Origin: an uncultured Alphaproteobacteria bacterium | Lineage (GTDB): Bacteria; Pseudomonadota; Alphaproteobacteria; UBA7985; CAJQQZ01 | DNA length: 5,155 bases | Assembly: GCA_905480445.1 (NCBI GenBank) | Contig: CAJQQJ010000247.1 | Location: 1-5,155, forward strand | Direction of reading: 5' to 3' | Shown: positions 1 through 5,155 of the stretch, piece by piece | Position numbering within the stretch: the first letter of the stretch is position 1 | Layout: each line of letters opens with the position of its first letter | Program-made: the position numbers and the translations under genes | The notes under the pieces: model-generated | What the model saw: only the letters and a program-made list of their open reading frames with translations | Told to the model about the DNA's origin: nothing | Databases searched by the model: none

Positions 1-1
1 G

Positions 2-97
2 CTGGGAGTTATCCTATCTTTGGGTGACGACGGCAATGGCCTGATCAAGGGAGTCACTATTGATGGGGAGCCAATCTACGAAGAAAGCTTGTTCTAG
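2..97 (+). CDS. C-terminal end of an unrecognised protein (5' truncated by window)
   Basis: An open frame runs in from the left edge and ends at a TAG at 95-97. It encodes 31 residues that finish in DGEPIYEESLF. The other two plus-strand frames are closed within this stretch, so if a gene enters from the left on this strand, this is its frame. The tail is acidic and contains a DDGNG turn, but I do not recognise a family and assign no function. It lies 109 bases upstream of the P450 gene, and no convincing terminator hairpin follows it, so co-transcription with the P450 is possible but unproven. A frame this short stays open by chance fairly often, hence the modest confidence. Confidence 0.45.
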   Translation: MGVILSLGDDGNGLIKGVTIDGEPIYEESLF

Positions 98-174
98 GCT
101 CGCTAAAACACAGGGGACCTCCGCGACAATTCGGAGCTGACGTCGGCTTGCAATGGTTGTAGCTTGCCCCAAAT

Positions 175-191
175 AGAAAGTAGATCTTTCT
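175..191 (+). repeat. 6-bp perfect inverted repeat just before the P450 ribosome binding site
   Basis: AGAAAG (175-180) and CTTTCT (186-191) are perfect reverse complements around a 5-base centre, TAGAT. The second arm ends one base before the AAGGAA ribosome binding site. It could be a small operator or a weak leader hairpin affecting P450 expression. An A/T-rich repeat this short can easily arise by chance, so the regulatory reading is speculative. Confidence 0.25.
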
Positions 192-192
192 T

Positions 193-198
193 AAGGAA
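193..198 (+). promoter_or_regulatory. Ribosome binding site that fixes the GTG start of the P450 gene
   Basis: AAGGAA sits 8 bases before the GTG at 207. The P450 frame has an in-frame TAA at 192-194 and its first ATG only at codon 45, inside the conserved N-terminal region. This Shine-Dalgarno sequence and the upstream stop together leave the GTG at 207 as the natural start. Confidence 0.7.
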
Positions 199-206
199 CC
201 TTAGAC

Positions 207-1562
207 GTGGAACATCAAAGCGATCTCCCGCTTTACAGACCAGCGGCACCAATCCCTCCACAGTATAACACTAGAGGTGTTTCCTGGTTCCAGTATCTGA
301 AGCAAGGGGCCAATCCGCTCAAGGTTTGGAACGACCGCATGTATCATCAGCCGGTCTATATGGTGCCCTTGGGGCCGGTTAAAATTTTTCACATCAATGA
401 TCCTGATATCACCGAGCAAGTGCTTCAGGATAAGGCTGGGCGGTTTATTCGCAGCCGAATTCAAGCTGACTCCGTGGATACGATCCTTGGCAAAGGCCTG
501 TTGGCGGTAGATGGTGACGAGTGGAAAGAGCAACGGCGTATTCTCGCACCTGTTTTCCAGCCTCGCCAAGTGGCTGCCTTTGAAGATGAGATGCGAAAGT
601 CGACTCAAAAACTAATTGCAAAATGGACGGAAAAACCACCGAAGCGCCCGATTGACATTATCAAGCCGACGTCACAATTGACGCTAGATTTCATTGCAAA
701 TGCCTTGTTTGGTGGTTTGAGTGAAGACAATCACAACTTACTGTCGAACAAAACTGACCAAGGCTTGAAGCGCATGCCGTGGCTGACTGCGGCACAGCTT
801 ATTAATCCTTTTAAGTCCATCAATCGTCGAATGTCGGAACTGACCTTTAGGCGTCAGATTTCACTGCTGGATGAACTGGCAGAAGACTTTGTCGATCGCT
901 ATCGCCGTGATCCAGGGCAGTTTGAAAATTCCCTCCTAGCCAGAGTCGTTGAAGCACAGGAGGCTGAAGGACGCTCGGTCGACAAAACCTTCGTTCGCGA
1001 TCAAACAGCAACTTTCCTCCTGGCTGGGCACGAGACCACCGGAAAGGCTCTAGCTTTTACCCTCTACTGCCTTTCTGTCGATAAGGCGCGCCGCACAAAA
1101 TTGGTCACTGAGCTAGATCGCGAAGGAGAGAACTCAGTTTATCTCGACTATGTCATCAAGGAAGCATTACGACTTTATCCTCCTGCAGTCATTGTTTCAC
1201 GGGATACCACCGAAGAAATGATGTTGGGTGATAGAGAGGTTCCCAAAGGTTCCACCGTGATGATCTCGCCATGGCTCAGCCAAAGGAACACTCAGCTATG
1301 GGAACAGTCTGACAAGTTCTGGCCTGAGCGTTGGGGGAGTGAAGTACTTAAGGGTTCTAGGCGATACAGCTATCTGCCGTTCGGAGGTGGTCCTAGAGTG
1401 TGCATTGGTATGGGCTTGGCTTTGATGGAGATGAAAATCATGCTGGCTGCTTTGCTACAGAGTTTTACTTTCGACCATATGGAAGATCGGCCCGTAGAAC
1501 CTGAAGTCGCGGTGACTTTGGGTTCAAAAACGGGCATCTGGATGAAGATTACACATAGATAG
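207..1562 (+). CDS. Cytochrome P450 monooxygenase (soluble, bacterial)
   Basis: A 451-residue haem-thiolate monooxygenase, expected to insert one oxygen atom from O2 into an organic substrate using electrons from a redox partner. Visible motifs in order: a proline-rich N-terminus (PAAPIPPQ, residues 13-20) without a membrane anchor, so probably cytosolic; C-helix W106-x3-R110, which contacts a haem propionate; I-helix AGHETT (273-278) with the oxygen-activating acid/threonine pair E276-T277; K-helix E319-A-L-R322; FWPERW (371-376), matching the PERF region; and the haem loop FGGGPRVCIG (392-401) with C399 as the axial ligand. The AGHETT style resembles the CYP102/CYP4-like group rather than P450cam. 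From A273 to E319 it is about 10 residues shorter than in P450 BM3. No ferredoxin or reductase gene is adjacent, and the substrate cannot be read from sequence. GTG start is explained at the ribosome binding site. Confidence 0.97.
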   Translation: MEHQSDLPLYRPAAPIPPQYNTRGVSWFQYLKQGANPLKVWNDRMYHQPVYMVPLGPVKIFHINDPDITEQVLQDKAGRFIRSRIQADSVDTILGKGLLAVDGDEWKEQRRILAPVFQPRQVAAFEDEMRKSTQKLIAKWTEKPPKRPIDIIKPTSQLTLDFIANALFGGLSEDNHNLLSNKTDQGLKRMPWLTAAQLINPFKSINRRMSELTFRRQISLLDELAEDFVDRYRRDPGQFENSLLARVVEAQEAEGRSVDKTFVRDQTATFLLAGHETTGKALAFTLYCLSVDKARRTKLVTELDREGENSVYLDYVIKEALRLYPPAVIVSRDTTEEMMLGDREVPKGSTVMISPWLSQRNTQLWEQSDKFWPERWGSEVLKGSRRYSYLPFGGGPRVCIGMGLALMEMKIMLAALLQSFTFDHMEDRPVEPEVAVTLGSKTGIWMKITHR

Positions 1563-1567
1563 TCTGG

Positions 1568-1990
1568 CTAATCGAAGTCAGGTCTACCGCGCATTTTCTT
1601 GATCACGCCTCTTTTGGTTTTACTTTCTAAACGACGTTTTTTCGAACCTAATGTCGGTCTGGTCGGACGTCGGATTGCCTGTCTAACAGCAGCCTGCTGA
1701 AGCAATTCGGTCAATCGTTCAATCGCTTCGGCTTTGTTGAGTTCCTGTGTTCGTTGCCTGTTTGCAGTGATGACGATCACTCCATCTTTCGTGAGGCGTT
1801 TTCCCGCCAATTGCTCAGCTTTTGCTTTCACATACGCCGGCAAGCTGTTTGAATTGCGGATATCAAACCGCATTTGTGCAGCGGTTGCGACTTTGTTGAC
1901 ATTTTGGCCGCCAGATCCTGTTGCACGAATGAAAGTAAATTCAACTTCGTCTTCAGCAATCGTTAAAAAGTCATTAACATGGATGGGCAT
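1568..1990 (-). CDS. arfB: Alternative ribosome-rescue factor ArfB (YaeJ/ICT1-type peptidyl-tRNA hydrolase)
   Basis: A small class-I release-factor-like protein that binds stalled ribosomes lacking a stop codon in the A site and hydrolyses peptidyl-tRNA. From the chosen ATG it is 140 residues, the usual ArfB length. The catalytic loop GSGGQNVNK carries the GGQ at residues 27-29. The protein lacks the codon-recognition domains of RF1/RF2 and ends in a lysine/arginine-rich tail (RRPTRPTLGSKKRRLESK, then KKMRGRPDFD), which in characterised ArfB enters the empty mRNA channel. A GTG 15 bases upstream (2003-2005) would add MYHFA. I prefer the ATG at 1988-1990 because it places the GGQ almost exactly where E. 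coli ArfB has it, although neither start has a good Shine-Dalgarno sequence. The gene converges on the P450 gene with 5 bases between stops and is divergent from the secreted-protein operon. Confidence 0.94.
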   Translation of the reverse strand: MPIHVNDFLTIAEDEVEFTFIRATGSGGQNVNKVATAAQMRFDIRNSNSLPAYVKAKAEQLAGKRLTKDGVIVITANRQRTQELNKAEAIERLTELLQQAAVRQAIRRPTRPTLGSKKRRLESKTKRGVIKKMRGRPDFD

Positions 1991-2026
1991 GGCAAAGTGA
2001 TACACGGCCTTGGATGGTTTGGATAG

Positions 2027-2085
2027 AGTAGCTGTTACAAATTGGTGTTGTTCATCACAGACAGAGCTATTGTTGAACAGCTACT
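2027..2085. repeat. 10-bp perfect inverted repeat with a 39-base spacer
   Basis: AGTAGCTGTT (2027-2036) and AACAGCTACT (2076-2085) are exact reverse complements. As RNA the stem could be extended outward by a G-U pair (2026/2086) and inward, after a 2-base bulge, by ACAA (2037-2040) with TTGT (2070-2073). It lies 37 bases upstream of the arfB ATG and 120 bases upstream of the operon ATG. It could be a leader hairpin in either transcript or two half-sites for a looping or cooperative regulator. The repeat is certain; its function is not. Confidence 0.55.
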
Positions 2086-2104
2086 TTCTTTCTAAAAGAG
2101 GACT

Positions 2105-2150
2105 TTGCACTGGCTGGTTTAATCTTGGTCAAATTCCTGTCATAGTGCAA
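2105..2150. repeat. 7-bp perfect inverted repeat with a 32-base spacer
   Basis: TTGCACT (2105-2111) and AGTGCAA (2144-2150) are exact reverse complements; allowing a one-base bulge, the match grows by two further pairs (AC with GT). It sits between the longer inverted repeat and the start of the secreted-protein operon, so it is placed where an activator or repressor of that operon could bind. A 7-bp match at this spacing is not rare by chance. Confidence 0.35.
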
Positions 2151-2204
2151 GTTTAGTTATACGTATTAACCCTGCCGCTTTGGCTCCTTCGATTGAGAGA
2201 CTTA

Positions 2205-4073
2205 ATGTCAGTTTCGCGCAGTGTCTGTATTCTATGGACTAGCTTGATTTACCTTCTTTTGCCGTCACAGCTTTTAGCTCAAGACAATGCGACAATTGCC
2301 CAAGAGTTGGCGACAGAGCTGGTCGATTCTGTCACGAGATCTATGACGATGATGGTGATTGGACCTGTCGATAGCCAAAGTCTGGCACTCACAGAGCTTG
2401 GCCCAAACAAGTTTTTAGTGACAGTCAAGGAAGCAACCTTTCTTGATCAACCCTTGCCAGAGATTGAGTTCACAGCCCAGAAAGCGTTGGGAGGCCTCTG
2501 GGTTATTTCTCAAGGTAAAACGAACGCACCAATAAGCATAAAAACAGAAGAAGGTGGCCTAGAAGTTTCCATTAAGGATCTTGCTTGGCGCGGAACTTGG
2601 GACAGTAAGAACAGCGAGTATATCGCTATTTCAGTTACGATGAATGAACTGAAGGTAAAACACCCCAAAGTTGATTTGTCGATTGCGCATCTGAAGCATA
2701 ATGTTGGTGACAGAGACGCGATGACAGGTGAGTTCATTACAGGGCTCTATTTCACTGACTTAGCCTACAAGCTTTCCTCTTCAGGCACATTGTTGGATTT
2801 CGCCAAGACAGCGGGATTTCCTTACGAATTTGAAGGAAAGATGCCTTTCTTCCAGGATTCCATCGTTCTTATCACGACCCCGGACTATAGACCCTTTCGT
2901 TGGTTATCAGCTGTCCAAGATGCGGTTCGAGAGCGAAAGGCCATGGCTAACGACAATGACGTGAGGTTGAGCCAGCTAAAGGCTGTTGTGGGCGCCGTGT
3001 TCCAGAACCTGAGCAATTTCGGGGGGCACATCGCGGCTGAAGAAATAGTCACGAGGGAGCGCGACAATGATGGGCAAACCGAAAGCAGCCTTGGTTATCT
3101 ATCAACCCAGCTCACTGGTTGGCACGATGAAGGCGGTAAGTTTAGAATTGGTGCGGACAGTCAAAAAGAAAATTATAGCCTGATCTTTCCAACGGGATTT
3201 GATGATAGAAACATTTCGCTCTCCTTCAATGAATCCCTTTCTTCGCTTTCCTTAGAAAGTTACGATGCGGGCGGTCTGGAACAAAACCTACTGGCCTTGA
3301 TAGATCGTTCTACTCAACAGGAAATGGCATGGCCGAATTTTGATGAAACCATTTCTTTCTTGAGCCAACTTGGTGGGCTAATTTTTATTGATCAGGCGAG
3401 CTCTGCAAAAATTCAGATTCCTGGCTTAACACCGATTTTCAACGCGGAGACTTTGTCGTTAGATCTCAAATTTGCTGCCTTAGGGGAACCTGATGGCAGG
3501 GTAGGGACCGGCATTACTTTTGCGGCCACCGGCGCTGCTTTGGAAGCTAAGGATTTATCGCCCTTGGGGCAGGTGCTTCAGCCCAAAGTCGTGCGGCTAG
3601 CTTTAGGGTCCGCCCATTACCCTCTCGACAAATACAAGCCTGACTCAGAAAAAAGTACCGACTTTGGGCTCAGTTTTCCTAGGCTTTGGCAGCAGCTATC
3701 GCCGACTGTTTTTGGCCATGCAGAATGGTCGAATGATGACTTGGTTTTGAGCGCGCGGCTGAAGGGCGACTTTGAATTTACGACAGTAGAAGACAAGCCA
3801 CTACTTCTTCGTCCTGTCGGAAGTTTAGAGATCGCTGTTTTGGGCTTGGATGCTCTTAAGGCAAGTCTGGACGGTTTAGATCAAGCAGATTTAGACGCAG
3901 ATAGCAGAGAATGGTTGTTTTGGCTTCGGGCAGGGTTGGGAATGTTAAAGTCTTACAGCAAACCGGATGAAAACGACTCAAGCCGGTTCGAAATTTTTTT
4001 TGGAGGAGAAGGTGGCCTCTCGGTGAATGAAAAAATTATACCACTTGAAGTCATTGAAATGTTTCATGGCTAA
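2205..4073 (+). CDS. Exported protein of unknown function, first of a tandem paralogous pair
   Basis: A 622-residue protein with an N-terminal signal peptide: hydrophobic core around residues 8-23 and likely cleavage after A25 (QLLA|QD). No lipobox or later membrane segment is seen, so the mature protein should be periplasmic or envelope-associated. I start it at ATG 2205 rather than the in-frame TTG at 2193: the ATG has a weak GAGAG (2195-2199) 5 bases upstream, begins directly with the signal peptide, and the TTG has no ribosome binding site. Blocks shared with the next gene are LPEIEF (84-89), WRGTW (128-132), YRPFRWLS (228-235) and AVFQ (264-267). The C-terminal part, with alternating beta-like strands, a short helical segment and a final G-x-L-x-V-N-x-K-I-I-P strand, recalls alphaproteobacterial DUF2125-type proteins; that is from memory and tentative. 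No catalytic motif is visible. It is followed after 28 bases by its paralogue, so the two probably form an operon. Confidence 0.9.
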   Translation: MSVSRSVCILWTSLIYLLLPSQLLAQDNATIAQELATELVDSVTRSMTMMVIGPVDSQSLALTELGPNKFLVTVKEATFLDQPLPEIEFTAQKALGGLWVISQGKTNAPISIKTEEGGLEVSIKDLAWRGTWDSKNSEYIAISVTMNELKVKHPKVDLSIAHLKHNVGDRDAMTGEFITGLYFTDLAYKLSSSGTLLDFAKTAGFPYEFEGKMPFFQDSIVLITTPDYRPFRWLSAVQDAVRERKAMANDNDVRLSQLKAVVGAVFQNLSNFGGHIAAEEIVTRERDNDGQTESSLGYLSTQLTGWHDEGGKFRIGADSQKENYSLIFPTGFDDRNISLSFNESLSSLSLESYDAGGLEQNLLALIDRSTQQEMAWPNFDETISFLSQLGGLIFIDQASSAKIQIPGLTPIFNAETLSLDLKFAALGEPDGRVGTGITFAATGAALEAKDLSPLGQVLQPKVVRLALGSAHYPLDKYKPDSEKSTDFGLSFPRLWQQLSPTVFGHAEWSNDDLVLSARLKGDFEFTTVEDKPLLLRPVGSLEIAVLGLDALKASLDGLDQADLDADSREWLFWLRAGLGMLKSYSKPDENDSSRFEIFFGGEGGLSVNEKIIPLEVIEMFHG

Positions 4074-4082
4074 CAGTAATTT

Positions 4083-4095
4083 AAGGAGTGAGGAG
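4083..4095 (+). promoter_or_regulatory. Doubled Shine-Dalgarno sequence of the second secreted-protein gene
   Basis: AAGGAG (4083-4088) and GAGGAG (4090-4095) lie in tandem before the ATG at 4102. The second is 6 bases from the start codon, an ideal distance; the first, at 13 bases, is too far to act alone but may act as a standby site. This contrasts with the weak GAGAG before the first gene of the pair and implies stronger translation of the second. Confidence 0.75.
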
Positions 4096-4101
4096 AAGAA
4101 T

Positions 4102-5155
4102 ATGTCATTTAAATACAAAATATTGAGTGCGACGGTTGGAGGAATTCTCGTGTCGTCGCTCTGGCCATTGTCAGCGGGCGCACAATCAGTCGATCAAGTT
4201 AAGGGTGTCGTAGAAGACGGCCTTTCAAGGGGGATGTCGATAGCTGTCGCGGGTAGATTAACTAGTGGATCCGTATCAGTCGTCGCTGGCGACAACAACG
4301 ATTTTGATGTCACAATTACCGGCGCCGATCTTTATGAAGTGTCACTGCCGGAAATTGAGTTCTCGATGGCGCAATTGGGCGACAGCCAATGGTCAGTGAC
4401 AGACGGGCGCCTTTCAGGTCCTGTTGATTACAGAGGTGGCAATGGCCACGACGAAGCAACGCTTGATTCCTTTGGATGGTCAGGCACTTGGAATTCTGAG
4501 AACAACGAATACCTTGGTATTTCAGTTTTACTTGGAAATTTCCGAATTCAAGGTCGGGAGTTTGGTGTTGAAATAGAGTCGCTGGATTACCGCCTTGGTG
4601 ACCAGGATGAGGCTAGCAACGAGATCGCAGTAGACTACTCTCTGGGAGCCGTCTCATACAGCTTCGGCGTCTCATCTGCTGTTGGCGGAGGCTTGGAAGG
4701 TGTGCCGAGCGACATCAGTGGCAAAATTGAAGCTATGAGCTCAAACGCCGTGATGGTTGCCATTGATGGCTATCGACCTTTTCAGTGGCTTTCACTGTTG
4801 AGCGATGCTGTTGGAGAAGCTGACACTATTGAAGATGATTTAGCGAAGCAAGCGGCCTACATGCGTGGTTTTGTTCAGGCTGTATTCCAGGGCATTGATA
4901 ATTCCAAAACGACCTACAGCGCCCAGAACTATAAGCTCGATCAGGTTGTCGAAGACAGTTTAATAAACAGTTTGATCCGCACTCTGTCTGGAAGCATGGA
5001 AACGTCGCATAACAACGATGGAACTGTCCTTGTTGTGGCGAAAGGTGACGCCGAAGATTACGTTGTGTCTGGGCGTATTGATGATCTGGGTGGCGATGTC
5101 AATTTTGCCATCAAGCGTTTTGTTGGTGATAGTGTTCTTCACGGTTTTGATGCTG
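4102..5155 (+). CDS. Exported protein of unknown function, second paralogue (3' truncated by window)
   Basis: An open frame from ATG 4102 runs 351 codons to the window edge without a stop, so the gene is incomplete on the right. It begins with a clear signal peptide: K4 and K6, a hydrophobic stretch (residues 7-23) and an A-x-A site with cleavage after A27 (SAGA|QS). It is a diverged paralogue of the preceding gene: LPEIEF (82-87), WSGTW (126-130), a GDQDE turn (166-170), YRPFQWLS (224-231) and AVFQ (260-263) fall within 2-4 positions of their counterparts. In the best block (residues 124-142) 11 of 19 residues are identical. The mature part is rich in Gly, Asp and Ser and looks mostly beta, without cysteines in the visible part. 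If it has the length of its partner, roughly 270 residues lie outside. No enzyme motif is seen; a periplasmic or outer-surface binding or structural role is only a guess. Confidence 0.9.
   Translation, partial: MSFKYKILSATVGGILVSSLWPLSAGAQSVDQVKGVVEDGLSRGMSIAVAGRLTSGSVSVVAGDNNDFDVTITGADLYEVSLPEIEFSMAQLGDSQWSVTDGRLSGPVDYRGGNGHDEATLDSFGWSGTWNSENNEYLGISVLLGNFRIQGREFGVEIESLDYRLGDQDEASNEIAVDYSLGAVSYSFGVSSAVGGGLEGVPSDISGKIEAMSSNAVMVAIDGYRPFQWLSLLSDAVGEADTIEDDLAKQAAYMRGFVQAVFQGIDNSKTTYSAQNYKLDQVVEDSLINSLIRTLSGSMETSHNNDGTVLVVAKGDAEDYVVSGRIDDLGGDVNFAIKRFVGDSVLHGFDA

Larger units (their letters stand above)
1991..2204. other. Divergent intergenic region between arfB and the secreted-protein operon
   Basis: About 214 bases without a gene, which must hold the start signals for arfB (leftward) and for the two-gene operon (rightward). 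I could not find a convincing -35/-10 pair on either strand. The structure that is visible is a 10-bp perfect inverted repeat (2027-2085), a 7-bp perfect inverted repeat (2105-2150) and the 8-bp palindrome ATACGTAT (2159-2166). Together they suggest transcription-factor sites or leader structures, but no known regulator motif is recognised. Confidence 0.5.

Noticed and set aside
120..135. CTCCG...CGGAG hairpin between the upstream gene end and the P450 gene as a terminator.
   Set aside because: The stem is only 5 bp with an 8-base loop and no T-run follows, so it does not support intrinsic termination.
201..639. Minus-strand open frames of 135 and 64 codons opposite the start of the P450 gene.
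   Set aside because: They lie entirely opposite strongly conserved P450 coding sequence and their translations show no family features.
1734..2000. Plus-strand open frame of 88 codons opposite arfB.
   Set aside because: The minus-strand protein has the unmistakable GGQ loop and basic tail of ArfB; the plus-strand translation is an antisense shadow.
2105..2163. Sigma-70 or sigma-54 promoter combinations in the divergent region, such as TTCCTG with TATACG.
   Set aside because: No pair matched both consensus elements at proper spacing; the best had only a partial -10 and a poor -35.
2193..2204. TTG at 2193 as the start of the first secreted-protein gene.
   Set aside because: It has no Shine-Dalgarno sequence and would put MRDL before the signal peptide; the ATG at 2205 gives a normal signal peptide and has a weak purine-rich site.
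4260..4272. AACTAGTGGATCC, adjacent SpeI and BamHI sites identical to part of a common cloning-vector polylinker.
   Set aside because: The match stops after 13 bases on both sides and the bases sit in frame inside the second paralogue, whose reading continues without disturbance. Coincidence is the simplest explanation.
4960..5142. Minus-strand open frame of 60 codons near the right edge.
   Set aside because: It lies opposite the second paralogue, whose signal peptide, ribosome binding site and conserved blocks establish the plus strand as coding.

Overview
The window reads as a stretch of an ordinary bacterial chromosome, most likely from an alphaproteobacterium of moderate GC. The assignment is an inference from the style of the cytochrome P450 and ArfB proteins and from two secreted proteins whose layout recalls alphaproteobacterial DUF2125-type proteins. 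There are no insertion sequences, CRISPR arrays, tRNA or rRNA genes, or phage genes visible.

Layout from left to right: (1) the last 31 codons of an unrecognised plus-strand gene, ending at 97; (2) a complete soluble cytochrome P450 (207-1562, +, GTG start) with all the usual motifs but a linker about 10 residues short between the I and K helices; (3) arfB (minus, stop at 1568, probable ATG at 1990), a GGQ-type ribosome rescue hydrolase, converging on the P450 gene with only 5 bases between the two stop codons; (4) a gene-free divergent region of about 214 bases (1991-2204) that holds two separate long-spaced inverted repeats and a short palindrome; (5) a 622-residue exported protein of unknown function (2205-4073, +); (6) 28 bases later, behind a strong doubled Shine-Dalgarno sequence, a second exported protein (4102 to beyond the window end, +) that is a clear diverged paralogue of the first.

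The P450 and ArfB look like independent housekeeping or accessory functions with no visible partner here (no ferredoxin or reductase gene for the P450). The most interesting part is the right half: a tandem operon of two paralogous signal-peptide proteins that keep several aligned blocks (LPEIEF, W-x-GTW, YRPF-x-WLS, AVFQ) at nearly the same positions. They have no assigned function, but their arrangement suggests they work together in the periplasm or at the envelope. All similarity statements come from reading the sequence; no database search was run.
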